64,000 nt of DNA from assembly GCA_963843755.1 (NCBI GenBank), contig CAWJLS010000002.1, positions 310,001 to 374,000 on the forward strand, written 5' to 3'. A program made the translations under genes and the position numbers. The notes beneath the pieces were generated by a model. That model made no database searches. It worked only from the letters and a program-made list of their open reading frames with translations, and was not told the DNA's origin. Positions 29,454 to 38,022 of the stretch are shown here, piece by piece; within the stretch, counting starts at the first letter, position 1, and each line of letters begins with the position of its first letter. This stretch comes from CAWJLS01 sp963843755. GTDB taxonomy: Bacteria > Acidobacteriota > Thermoanaerobaculia > Multivoradales > DATKCC01.

Positions 29454-31493
29454 TCATTCGCTGTCCGGCGGTCCCGGGATCGGACCGAAGCTGAAGCCGA
29501 GCTGGATCGCCACGAACCAGCCGGTGCGGTACTCCTGCGACGCCGTCAGCAGAGGGCTCTGCTCGGGCAAGGAGAGCACGCGATCGGAGTCGGGATCATC
29601 TGACGTTCCGCTCAGGCTGAACCCTGCCCCGCAGGTCACAGCGTTGCGGTGTTTCAGGCAGTCGTCGAGCCCCGGGTATCGCTCGACCGAGCGCAAAGCA
29701 AACCCGCCGGTGAGGCTCGCCAGACCGCGGTGTCCGAAGGTGCGCAGCCGCAGGCTCGGCCCGAAGTAGACCGATACGGGGCGGGAAGTGTCCGAGACGA
29801 CTCCGAGCCCCAGGCCGTACCCCGGGTAGTTTCTCGGAACGAAGGAGAGCCAGAGCCCGGTCTCCTGTGTGTAGCTGCCGTCGTCCGTGACCTTCAAGAT
29901 CTGGACTTTCGATGGGTCCTCCGCCGGCTGTTTGATGATCTTCCGGTCGGTGATCTTCGAGAAGGCGAGGAAGCCCCCGGTCTCGACGGACCAGCGCTGA
30001 TAGCCGACCGGGATGGAGGCGCAGGCCGGAGCGAGCGCTTTCTGGTCGGAGGCACCTCGTGGTGCCACACACACCAGGACCTGGGAGGCTCCTCCCGAGA
30101 CCAGGATCGAGAGGTTCAAACGGTGTCTCCGGTCCGCTGCAACGGTCCCGGAGCCGGTCGCGGCCAGGGGCGTTAGGCGGAGCTTGGCAAAGGCCGGGCG
30201 GGCGGCACCCTGCCTACCCATGAAGGAACCGTACTTGGGGAAGACTCTGCGGTTCTTGTAGACCGAGACGAAGGCCGCATCCGAGGCGCCGGCGGGAAGA
30301 GAGACCTGGTCACACGAGGGGTCGGTGATGCTGGAGAGCTTCTTTTCCGCCTTCTTCATCTCGAGCTTCGGGCACAGCGAGCCGTCCGCCACAGCCAACA
30401 TGGAGCGGAGGTCGCTCCCGGGCGAGATCGAAGCCTGGTCCTCGGAAGAGACCGCGGTCACCGCGACCTCTCGGTCCGTCGGAAGCCCCCTCACGACGAT
30501 CTCGGCGATGTCGGCGGCATTGACGAGAAGCCCCGGAGCACAGGTCAGGCCTGCGGGCTTCTCCGCCGCTCCCGTGTAGAGGCACCGGACGATGCGCGAG
30601 AAGCCGGTGTCCTTCTGCAGATCGTGGAGGAAGTCCTCTTCGGCTTGCGTTTGGAATCTCTCTTTTCTCGCCTCCAGTACTGCAGCCTCGGCGGAGAGGT
30701 TCTTCATCGTGTCTTTGCCGTCGCCGGAGTCCATCCCCGCCTGCGTCCCCGTCGTCTGCCCCGCCCCCTCTCCCGCCGCCTTGTCCGCTGCTTTGTCCTT
30801 CGGCGACATCTTCTGCGCGGTCTTGTCGCCGGTCGCGTCGCGGTACTTCGCCACGATGTCGTTGGTGGCGGCCGCCCAGCGTGCCGCGAACGTGGTCCCC
30901 AGGTCGTTTGCGAGGGTGGAGAGCGTCTTGGTGCCCGTGGCTTTCGCACCTGGTGCGCTCGGGTCGACGCCGGCGAGTCGCTCGGGTACCTCGCCTCCCA
31001 CCCAGCCTCTCAGGCTTGCGAGAACCGAGTCTTCGTGCGCGTGCAAGGCGACGTAGAGCGCGGTGTTCCCCGCGGCCTGGTCGTTGATCGCCAGCCGGCT
31101 CCTGCCGAGCCGAAAGCCGAGGGCGGAGAGCGCTCCGTCGAGCTCGTGAAGCCAGCTCTTCACCAACTGGGCACGGAAGGCGGCCTTTTCGGGCTCCTGC
31201 CAGGTCTTGTCCTTGCCGATCGTGTCCGCGACGGCCTTGTCCCACAGCGCGCCGCTCTTCGACTGCGCCGTCTCGAGGGTCTCCCGCAAGACGCCCTGCC
31301 CGTCGAGGCGCGCATCCTCCAGGAGGTCGGAAAGCTTTTCCGGTTTCAGCGACGGTTGTGCACTCGGCTTCGCCGCTTGCTCGCCTGCCGGTCGTGCCCG
31401 GGCCGCGGGTGCGGTGGCCAAGACGACCAGCATGCCGATCGTCAGGGCAAGGGTCGAGGGTCGAAGCCAGGGGAGGGTCTGCTTGCCGCTCAT
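29454..31493 (-). CDS. Exported protein of unknown function
   Basis: A 679-residue protein with a signal peptide (cleavage near 'APAARA', residue 34). I do not recognise a family. The first 230 mature residues are Ala/Leu/Lys-rich helices. Residues about 230-275 are a Lys/Asp/Gly-rich linker ('KMSPKDKAADKAAGEGAGQT'). The middle contains Cys pairs and beta-strands. The last 180 residues alternate aromatic and small residues ('GLWLSFVPRNYPGYGLGLGV', 'YRTGWFVAIQLGFSFG') and could form outer-membrane beta-strands. Upstream is a divergent secreted-protein gene; the shared gap holds an inverted repeat (31508-31530). Envelope location is likely; function is unknown. Confidence 0.68.
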   Translation of the reverse strand: MSGKQTLPWLRPSTLALTIGMLVVLATAPAARARPAGEQAAKPSAQPSLKPEKLSDLLEDARLDGQGVLRETLETAQSKSGALWDKAVADTIGKDKTWQEPEKAAFRAQLVKSWLHELDGALSALGFRLGRSRLAINDQAAGNTALYVALHAHEDSVLASLRGWVGGEVPERLAGVDPSAPGAKATGTKTLSTLANDLGTTFAARWAAATNDIVAKYRDATGDKTAQKMSPKDKAADKAAGEGAGQTTGTQAGMDSGDGKDTMKNLSAEAAVLEARKERFQTQAEEDFLHDLQKDTGFSRIVRCLYTGAAEKPAGLTCAPGLLVNAADIAEIVVRGLPTDREVAVTAVSSEDQASISPGSDLRSMLAVADGSLCPKLEMKKAEKKLSSITDPSCDQVSLPAGASDAAFVSVYKNRRVFPKYGSFMGRQGAARPAFAKLRLTPLAATGSGTVAADRRHRLNLSILVSGGASQVLVCVAPRGASDQKALAPACASIPVGYQRWSVETGGFLAFSKITDRKIIKQPAEDPSKVQILKVTDDGSYTQETGLWLSFVPRNYPGYGLGLGVVSDTSRPVSVYFGPSLRLRTFGHRGLASLTGGFALRSVERYPGLDDCLKHRNAVTCGAGFSLSGTSDDPDSDRVLSLPEQSPLLTASQEYRTGWFVAIQLGFSFGPIPGPPDSE

Positions 31494-31507
31494 GGTCCAC
31501 GCTCCGT

Positions 31508-31530
31508 TCAGTAGGTTGATGACTTACTGA
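31508..31530. promoter_or_regulatory. Inverted repeat in a divergent promoter region
   Basis: TCAGTA (31508-31513) and TACTGA (31525-31530) are perfect inverted arms 11 bases apart, lying just upstream of the minus-strand exported-protein gene and about 130 bases before the divergent secreted-protein gene. It could be an operator controlling either gene. Confidence 0.25.
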
Positions 31531-31657
31531 GACGGACCCGCAGAGTGGCTTTCCCGGCTCGCGCTTATCGGTTCCGGCCCTCCTTCTCGCTTACCGGGTT
31601 GGAGGGCGGGTGCGCCGTCCTCCTCTGTCGCCTTCTTCCAATTCGTGGAGGACTGCC

Positions 31658-33553
31658 ATGAGAAGAGACCGAGCCCTGACTCCCAACCCCGTCGGCCTGG
31701 CGAGCGTTCTGTGCGTCGCCCTGGCAGGCGCCGTGCTGCTCGGAGCGCCGGCTCCTGCCGGAGCCCAAGGCCTGCAAGACCAGCCGATCCAGCCGGTCCA
31801 GAAAGCCCAGATCGACCCGATCACGCCGGTTCCCGACTACTGCGCCGCGATCATCGATCCCCAGCCGTCCGGGATCACCGTCCGGCCGCCGCACAACTTC
31901 ACCACCTACCCCGACTACAACTTCGTCCATTCCTCGACCCATCTGTCGGGCAAGCGGGCGACGGAGAAGTTCGCCCCGGGTCTCTACTGGAACCCGCCGG
32001 TGCCGGTCGAGCTCTCCGGCATGAAGAGCTCGGTCAAGGTCACCAACCCGGACCCGACGGCGACCCTGACCGCCAATGTGGAGTTCTACGACCAGGGTGG
32101 CGTGCTCGTGGGTGTCGTGCCGGTCACCCTGGCGGGCGATGCGTCCGCCACCGTCCCGGCGTCGGCGCTCGCGGGCGGGACGCCGGCCGGCCTCGGGTCT
32201 GCCCGTGTCGTGTCGACCAACGGGGTCGCCCTGGTGGGCGAGACGATCCACCACACCCCGTCGTTCGACCTCAGCGCCTTCGGCGGGCCCGTCGTGACCG
32301 ATCCGGACCCGTTCAACCCCGGTGCCTCGTCGCTCCAGCAGCTTCAAGCCCGCCAGAGTGGCAAGCAGATCCTCTACATGGGGCCGTTCCCGACCTCGGA
32401 CCAGAGCCCGCTCGACATCCTGAACGGCAACACGCCGCTGTTCTGGGTGCAGAACCCGAACCCGACCCCGGCGTCGGTCAGCGTGACGGTGCTCTCGCGC
32501 CTCGGCGTGACTTTCGGCACCACGTCGACCACGCTCCAGCCCTATGCCTCGCTGCTCGACCTGCGGCTCTGGAACGCCGCCTGGCCGCTGTACCTCACCG
32601 GCTCGATCAACTACGACGACGACTTCTTGATCGTGGTGACCGCGGACCAGGGGATCCTCGGCGAGTTCCTGATGACCGACCTGTTCCAGAACGGCACCGG
32701 CCCCGGCGACAACCTACGCCTGGGCGGGCGGTTCCGCATGGCATCCGGCATGCTGTCCAACTCGCCGGCGCTGCGGGTGATCAACCCGGAGTTCACCTAC
32801 GAGCCGACCAACATCGGCGTCGAGACGGTGATGGGTGTGCTCAACGCGGGGAGCCAGGACATCGGGCAGGTCAACGTCCAGTACCGCGACCGCAACGGCA
32901 ACGTGATCACGAACTACAGCGTCGCCAGCCTGCCGCGCGGCGCGATGCTCCGCTTCGGTCCGGGGATCAGCCCGTATCCGGGTGCGACCTTCGACGGGTG
33001 GGTCCGGATCACCGCCTGCAAGCCGGGATTGGTGGGCTGGACCATGCGCACCGCCGGTGATTCGCCCGACGCCGAGCCGCCGCCGTTCAAGAAGGTGTGG
33101 GGCGAGGTCCTGGCCGGGGCCAACGGCGCCGAGCCGGGCGACGGCTTCACGGTCACCGTCGGCGGTCAGAGCTGGGTGCGCAAGGTGGGGTCGTTCGACC
33201 GCGTCGATCCGACCTTCTACTGGCCGGGCTACACCGCCTTCGTCAACCACGCCTCGTCGAACATCGGAACCTACTGGTACCGCTACTTCCTGGACAATGG
33301 GACGGACGTCACCAACACGGCCGGCCAGCCGTTCGGCGGTCTACGGTTCGCGGATACGGCCTTCAGCTTCGAGGACCCGTACGCCAACGTCTTCGGCGCC
33401 ACCAACGTGAGCGAGCGGGTGGACCGGGCCAGCGGCAAGATCCAGGGGATTCACGTGATCGGTGATCCGCTCGACGAGTGGGGCATCTTCAACCAGGTGG
33501 TCGGAGCCGGCACGTCCGGCACGGCCGGCACGAACGGGGCCACCGACCACTGA
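31658..33553 (+). CDS. Secreted beta-rich protein of unknown function
   Basis: A 631-residue exported protein. The ATG at 31658 is chosen over upstream codons because a GTGGAGGA site precedes it and the signal peptide follows ('LGAPAPAGAQG'). I do not recognise a named family. The mature part is rich in Thr, Val, Pro and Gly with short beta-strands ('VKVTNPDPTATLTANVEFYDQGG', cut here to its key features), resembling Ig-like or beta-sandwich surface proteins. The C-terminus is a Gly/Thr/Ala tail without an obvious sorting signal. It is a single-gene unit closed by the terminator at 33589. Confidence 0.7.
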   Translation: MRRDRALTPNPVGLASVLCVALAGAVLLGAPAPAGAQGLQDQPIQPVQKAQIDPITPVPDYCAAIIDPQPSGITVRPPHNFTTYPDYNFVHSSTHLSGKRATEKFAPGLYWNPPVPVELSGMKSSVKVTNPDPTATLTANVEFYDQGGVLVGVVPVTLAGDASATVPASALAGGTPAGLGSARVVSTNGVALVGETIHHTPSFDLSAFGGPVVTDPDPFNPGASSLQQLQARQSGKQILYMGPFPTSDQSPLDILNGNTPLFWVQNPNPTPASVSVTVLSRLGVTFGTTSTTLQPYASLLDLRLWNAAWPLYLTGSINYDDDFLIVVTADQGILGEFLMTDLFQNGTGPGDNLRLGGRFRMASGMLSNSPALRVINPEFTYEPTNIGVETVMGVLNAGSQDIGQVNVQYRDRNGNVITNYSVASLPRGAMLRFGPGISPYPGATFDGWVRITACKPGLVGWTMRTAGDSPDAEPPPFKKVWGEVLAGANGAEPGDGFTVTVGGQSWVRKVGSFDRVDPTFYWPGYTAFVNHASSNIGTYWYRYFLDNGTDVTNTAGQPFGGLRFADTAFSFEDPYANVFGATNVSERVDRASGKIQGIHVIGDPLDEWGIFNQVVGAGTSGTAGTNGATDH

Positions 33554-33588
33554 GACCCGGTCGGCCGACCGGACAGTCAGATGTACCT

Positions 33589-33633
33589 CGCCGGGCCCGG
33601 AGGGCGCTCGAGCCTTCCCGGGCCTGGCGTTTT
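33589..33633 (+). terminator. Rho-independent terminator after the secreted-protein gene
   Basis: Long arms CGCCGGGCCCGG and CCCGGGCCTGGCG surround a 16-base loop and are followed by TTTT. The T-run is on the plus strand, matching the upstream gene. Confidence 0.8.
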
Positions 33634-33659
33634 GGATCTGTCGGCCGCGAGGACGCGGA

Positions 33660-34061
33660 CTACGAGTAGGCCTGCTTCTCGGTCGGAACTCCCAGCCAGA
33701 TGATCGAGCTCGTCTTGAGCCCCCACTTGCCGAACTGGTTCCTGAAGCGCACGGTGCGAACGGGCTCGGGGTCGGGTTGCACGAGGGTGTAGACATCGAG
33801 GTGGAAGTTGGGGTCGGTGATGCCGGTGCCGCCTCCGGGCACCGACTTCTTCACCGGGTTGGCGAAGTGGGTGAGCTTCTGGAGATCGGCCTTGATCCCC
33901 GAGGTCTCGAACTGGCCGGTGAGGATGACGGAGAAGTCCGCCGGCTGGGAATCGACGCGGTAGAACAGGAAGTGGTTGAGGGGGTCTTGCGCGGCGAGGG
34001 TGGAGGCCGCGGCGAGGGTGACCAGCAGACAGCAGAGCCAGACGATGCGACTTCGGGTCAT
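33660..34061 (-). CDS. Small exported protein of unknown function
   Basis: A 133-residue protein with a signal peptide cleaved near 'TLAAQ'. The mature part is about 110 residues, mostly beta-strand, and opens with 'DPLNHFLFYRVDS'. Openings of this type occur in secreted beta domains of Acidobacteriota, but I cannot name the family with confidence. A GGAGCT ribosome site lies just before the ATG. Upstream, TTTACA and TACAAT on the minus strand (34126-34152) are only 15 bases apart and are a weak promoter candidate. No partner gene is evident. Confidence 0.65.
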   Translation of the reverse strand: MTRSRIVWLCCLLVTLAAASTLAAQDPLNHFLFYRVDSQPADFSVILTGQFETSGIKADLQKLTHFANPVKKSVPGGGTGITDPNFHLDVYTLVQPDPEPVRTVRFRNQFGKWGLKTSSIIWLGVPTEKQAYS

Positions 34062-34203
34062 GGCCAGCTCCTTTCGGGGATGCCCGGACGGAAGGTCTGG
34101 GTATTACTTTGTCAAGTGCGAAAGTATTGTATGAAATCGAGCTGGATGTAAAGAGGCAGTGTGGGAGGGAGAGGGGAGGGAGCCGGCGCCGGTCGAGGGG
34201 GGC

Positions 34204-35280
34204 TCAGGATCTCGGGTGACAGCTCTTCTCCGGGGCGAGCGTGCACCGGTCGGAGAGGGTCGTCAGCCGCCAGTGCCCGGGGCGCCAGGTCGCGGAAGGC
34301 CGGGTCAGGCCCGGGAGATCACGCAGGGTCTCGGGAGCCGCGGTGAGGAACGGGCCCCAGACCGTTTTGAAGAGTCCGGGCAGGACGTGGTCTTCGAAGA
34401 ACTGGCTGTGGCCGAAGTCCTTCGCGGGGCGGTTCAGGACCGCGGGATCGTCGAAACCTCTCCGGCCGGAGGGACCGGAGCAAGGGATGAAGCGCTGGGC
34501 GATCCGGACCCAGCCGTCCGCCGTACCGTGGTGGTTGAGGACCGCCTGCACCTGTCCGCGCTTGATCAGGGAGCTCCAGTCGAAGTCCGGACGGAGGATG
34601 GAACCGAGTAGGATCACCCGGCCGACGCGGAGCTTGGGGTACGCCGTGAGGGCGTGCCCGAGAAGCCAGGTCCCGAAGCTGTGGGCGAGGACGTCGGGCC
34701 GGTCGCCGAACCCCGAGGTGCTGGTCTCGCCGGCGAGGCGTCGGATGCGCTCGATCAGCCCTGCCATGATGCGGCGTTGGCGAAACCGGAGGACGGCCCC
34801 GGGCAGGATCTTCCCGTACTTGTAGATGGCCACGGGCACCATCCGTCCATAGGTCATGGAGACTCGCCAGTTGAGCTCTTCCTGCCACGCCCCGCGGGTG
34901 TTCATCCCGTGGAGCGCCAGGACCCACGGCACGTCGCGCGTCGGCGGCGCGTCGTGGACGAAGAAGGTCGTCCTCTCGACCGGGGTCTGGGAGAAGGCGA
35001 TCTCCGGATGGTTGGGACAGACCGGCCCGGCGGCTTCCTCCTCGGTGAGCTCCTCGCCGCCTTCCGGGCAGGTGAGCTCCGTCTCCTCCCGCAGCCAGAC
35101 GGTGAGCAGCGGATCGCGGAGGAGGGCGCGAGCGGCCTTCGCCTCCTCCGACGTGGGCGCTGCCAGCTCGGCGTCGGTCAACCGGAACGGTCCGCCCCGG
35201 TCGGCGAAGCTCCGGAGCTGTCGGACGAGCGCTTTCGGATGCCGCGCCCTCAACTCTCTCCATACGGCGGGCGCGATCAC
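34204..35280 (-). CDS. Alpha/beta-hydrolase-like protein, second gene of a two-gene unit
   Basis: A 358-residue cytoplasmic protein. The start is a GTG at 35280 that overlaps the stop of the upstream gene by four bases (GTGA). The first 100 residues are helical and include a Cys pair in 'LTCPEGGEELTEEEAAGPVC', which may be a small metal-binding or winged-helix module. The hydrolase part has 'VLALHGMNTRG' near residue 117 and the nucleophile elbow 'LAHSFGTWLLGHAL' near 197, where Ala replaces the usual Gly before His. A putative 'LNHHGTADGWV' loop may hold the catalytic acid. There is no signal peptide. Tight coupling suggests that the two proteins act together, but the function is unknown. 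Confidence 0.72.
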   Translation of the reverse strand: MIAPAVWRELRARHPKALVRQLRSFADRGGPFRLTDAELAAPTSEEAKAARALLRDPLLTVWLREETELTCPEGGEELTEEEAAGPVCPNHPEIAFSQTPVERTTFFVHDAPPTRDVPWVLALHGMNTRGAWQEELNWRVSMTYGRMVPVAIYKYGKILPGAVLRFRQRRIMAGLIERIRRLAGETSTSGFGDRPDVLAHSFGTWLLGHALTAYPKLRVGRVILLGSILRPDFDWSSLIKRGQVQAVLNHHGTADGWVRIAQRFIPCSGPSGRRGFDDPAVLNRPAKDFGHSQFFEDHVLPGLFKTVWGPFLTAAPETLRDLPGLTRPSATWRPGHWRLTTLSDRCTLAPEKSCHPRS

Positions 35281-36389
35281 TGGAAGCTCCTCAGGGTGTC
35301 GAGGATCGCCCAGACCTCCGCGGCGGTGAGCTGCTTCCAGATCCGCACCCGCCGATCGGTCCCGTAGAGCTGGATCTTGACATCGCGGCTGAGGCCGTTC
35401 GAGGGATGCTTCAGGAACTCGAGCGAACCGTTCGATCCGGTGAACTGTGCGAGCTGCGGACCCCGCATCGCGCGGCGCCATTCGCGGACCGGCCCCGAGC
35501 TGCGGTAGTCCTCGTGGTGCGAGGTCGAGGCGAACTCGACGTACGAGCCGCCGCTCAGGAAGCGGGTCGATTGGGCGGTGACGTGGGGGCCGCCACCGCC
35601 GGGAGCCAGCCCCGCCTGGTCGAGCTTCGTGATGACGTTGGCGATCGGGACGGGCTGGCGTTGGAGCGCCCGGAAGTCGGCGAGGGCCGTGAGACGGCCC
35701 AGGGTTCTCGCCACCTGCTCCTGGAGCGCTTCGTGCTCCGGCGAGTTGAAGGCGATGGGGATGAGCAGGGCGGCGGCCCAGGTCGCCGGGTCGCTGGTGC
35801 CGGTCCTCAGGACGAAGCGCGTGACCGCGCGCTTGGCCCGGTAGCGGTACGCCCGGAACTCATAGAGGTCGCCGTCGATCGACTCGCGGGAGTCGCGCTC
35901 CGTCTCGCGGACCCAGGATTCCGCTCCGCGGTGCCAGGTCAGGGTGAAGGTGCTCTCCGAGAAGGAGATCCCGGTGAGGGTCATCTCCTCGGGAAACTCG
36001 AGCGAGGTGCTGACGTTCCAGTACCTGCCGTAGTCGGCCTCCTCGATGCGCCGCTTGACCAGGTCGCCGTCGCTCCAGACCGGGTCCCGGACCCACTCGC
36101 TCGGCACGTTGTAGAGATAGATGTGCTGGTCGCCCCAGCCCTCGACCCGATCCAGCCACTCGTCGACGTCCGCGCGGGTGAGCCGGCCGTCGCCGATCGC
36201 CTCGAGAAGATTCCGTTCGAAGTCGGCCTTGGTCGTCCCGATTCGGATCCCCCGCTCGCGCAGGAGCTCCTTGACGAAGTCGTTTCCCTGGGCGACGACG
36301 ATCCCCTTCACCAGCCGTTCGAGATCGTCGCGTTCCTCCGGGCCCGGAGGGGTCGGTTCCCGCTGCGCTCCCTCGTGCTCTTCAGGCAT
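35277..36389 (-). CDS. Unrecognised cytoplasmic protein, first gene of a two-gene unit
   Basis: A 370-residue protein with no signal peptide or membrane segment. Residues about 20-100 are a helical domain ('IVVAQGNDFVKELLRERGIRIG' region, then 'GDGRLTRADVDEWLDRVEGWG'), which looks like a protein- or nucleic-acid-binding module. The rest is mixed alpha/beta with many Arg and Trp. I cannot place it in a family. A GGAGG ribosome site precedes the ATG, and its last codons overlap the GTG of the hydrolase gene, so the two are translationally coupled. It lies among other possibly transferred genes on the same strand. Confidence 0.7.
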   Translation of the reverse strand: MPEEHEGAQREPTPPGPEERDDLERLVKGIVVAQGNDFVKELLRERGIRIGTTKADFERNLLEAIGDGRLTRADVDEWLDRVEGWGDQHIYLYNVPSEWVRDPVWSDGDLVKRRIEEADYGRYWNVSTSLEFPEEMTLTGISFSESTFTLTWHRGAESWVRETERDSRESIDGDLYEFRAYRYRAKRAVTRFVLRTGTSDPATWAAALLIPIAFNSPEHEALQEQVARTLGRLTALADFRALQRQPVPIANVITKLDQAGLAPGGGGPHVTAQSTRFLSGGSYVEFASTSHHEDYRSSGPVREWRRAMRGPQLAQFTGSNGSLEFLKHPSNGLSRDVKIQLYGTDRRVRIWKQLTAAEVWAILDTLRSFQ

Positions 36390-36446
36390 GACGAGCCTCC
36401 ATCTAGAAGTGACAATGGGCGACGGAGTCTTTCCCGGGCTCCGCCC

Positions 36447-37922
36447 TCAGAGCTGGCTGCGGATGAACGGTGCCAAGAGCTGGAGCATGCGGAGGCGGCA
36501 GATCTTGCCTCGGGAGACGCCGGGGAACGGGCCGTCGGCGCCTTCGGGCCAGCCGCGGGCGCCGATCCGGCGGGAGTGCTGCAAGTGGCCGCCGAGGAAG
36601 GCGCCGACCTCCCGGGCGAGGGGCTCGGAGTCGAGGGCGACGGCCACCTCGGTGTTGAGCCACGCCGAGCGCGGGTCGAGGTTGAACGAGCCGACGATCA
36701 CGGTGCGGCCGTCCAGGACGCCCGCTTTGGTGTGGATCAGCTCCGGACCGGCGTACTCCCAGAGCTCGATTCCCATGGCGACCAGCCGCTCGCGAAGCCC
36801 GACGTACCCGGCCTGGGCCCACAGGTTGTCGGTGGTCGCGAGCGAGTTGGTGACGATGCGGACGTGGACCCCGCGGGCGATCGCGGCGGCGAGGCCGTCG
36901 CGGAGCTCGCGGGTCGGGATGAGGTACGGGCTCTCGAGGAGGGCACTCTCCCGGGCCTGGTCGAGCAGTTCGAGCAGCGAGCTGCCGACCCCGGCACCGG
37001 AGCCCTTGCCGCGCGGCGGGTCGTGGAGGAAGCGGACGGTTTCGACCGGGACCTCGACCGGGACCTCGACCGGAGCTTGGATCGGAGCGTGGATCGGCGC
37101 TTCGGCCGGAAGAGGGAGCGGTCGCGTGCCCTGGCCGTGGGCGCGGCCGGCGGCCGGCGGCCGGCTCTCGGTCCCGGCGGTCCCGGCGGTCGGGTCGCGC
37201 AGGTCGATCACCGGGGCCGTGCCGACCCGCGCCTCGATCCGGGAGCGGAGCCAGGCCATGTGGCGGTCGAGCTCGGCCTCGGCAGCGCGCTGGTCGTCCT
37301 CGGGGACCCTGGCGTGGCTGGGCGCCGTGTGCCGGCCGTTCCAGACCGCCAGGTAGTACTCCCGCGCCTGCCGGGCGACGTCCCCGGTCACCAGCAGATC
37401 GAGGTCCACGTAGTTGCGTCGCCGAAGCTGCCGGCCGAAGCCGAAGTAGGGGCTCTCGATGTTCCTGCCGCCGACGACGAGGCTCCGGCCGTCGACGATC
37501 AGCAGCTTGTCGTGGAGGCGCTTGGTCAGCCAGAGCGGGTGGCGCAGGCGGAACGGATGAAAGTGCCGGATCTTCACCCCCTCCGCCACCAGGTGCGCCT
37601 CGACCGCTTTCGGCATCTGGTTCCACTGGGCGTCGACCAGCAGACGGACGTCGAGGCCGCGGCGCGCGGCGTCCCGAAGCAGCGCGAGAGCGGTCATGGA
37701 GAACGGCTCGTCGCCGACGATGAAGGTGGAGACGAAGACCTCGTCGCGGGCCGCCAGGACGGCGGCCACCCGCGCCTCCGCGGCGGAGACCTCGTCGCCC
37801 AGGACGGCGACCCGCTCGGCCGCCGCGGGCCCGGGCTGAGCCAGCCGGGCCAGCGCCAGCGCCAGGGACAGCACCAGGACCGCTCGGGCGAGCGGACGGT
37901 GGAGTTGGTGGAAGCGAAGCAC
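36447..37922 (-). CDS. Exported phospholipase D-superfamily protein (two HKD motifs)
   Basis: A 491-residue phosphatidyltransferase/phosphodiesterase-type protein with an N-terminal signal peptide ('VLVLSLALALARLAQPGPAAA'). Both catalytic motifs are intact: 'LHDKLLIVDGRSLVVGGRN' near residues 137-155 and 'IHTKAGVLDGRTVIVGSFN' near 395-415, giving the His-Lys-Asp pairs of the PLD fold. Cardiolipin synthases have this layout but are membrane-bound; the signal peptide suggests a periplasmic or secreted enzyme. A Pro/Glu/Val-rich repeat ('PIHAPIQAPVEVPVEVPVE') lies between the two halves. The start is a GTG without a clear ribosome site. Substrate unknown. Confidence 0.85.
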   Translation of the reverse strand: MLRFHQLHRPLARAVLVLSLALALARLAQPGPAAAERVAVLGDEVSAAEARVAAVLAARDEVFVSTFIVGDEPFSMTALALLRDAARRGLDVRLLVDAQWNQMPKAVEAHLVAEGVKIRHFHPFRLRHPLWLTKRLHDKLLIVDGRSLVVGGRNIESPYFGFGRQLRRRNYVDLDLLVTGDVARQAREYYLAVWNGRHTAPSHARVPEDDQRAAEAELDRHMAWLRSRIEARVGTAPVIDLRDPTAGTAGTESRPPAAGRAHGQGTRPLPLPAEAPIHAPIQAPVEVPVEVPVETVRFLHDPPRGKGSGAGVGSSLLELLDQARESALLESPYLIPTRELRDGLAAAIARGVHVRIVTNSLATTDNLWAQAGYVGLRERLVAMGIELWEYAGPELIHTKAGVLDGRTVIVGSFNLDPRSAWLNTEVAVALDSEPLAREVGAFLGGHLQHSRRIGARGWPEGADGPFPGVSRGKICRLRMLQLLAPFIRSQL

Positions 37923-38022
37923 GCGGCGAGTCTACTGGCACTGGGCGTGCGAACTGCTTGATCCTATGTGTTGTCCCGAGTCGACTCAGCCATGGTCTTC
38001 AGTCGCAGAGAGAGGCGAAGCC

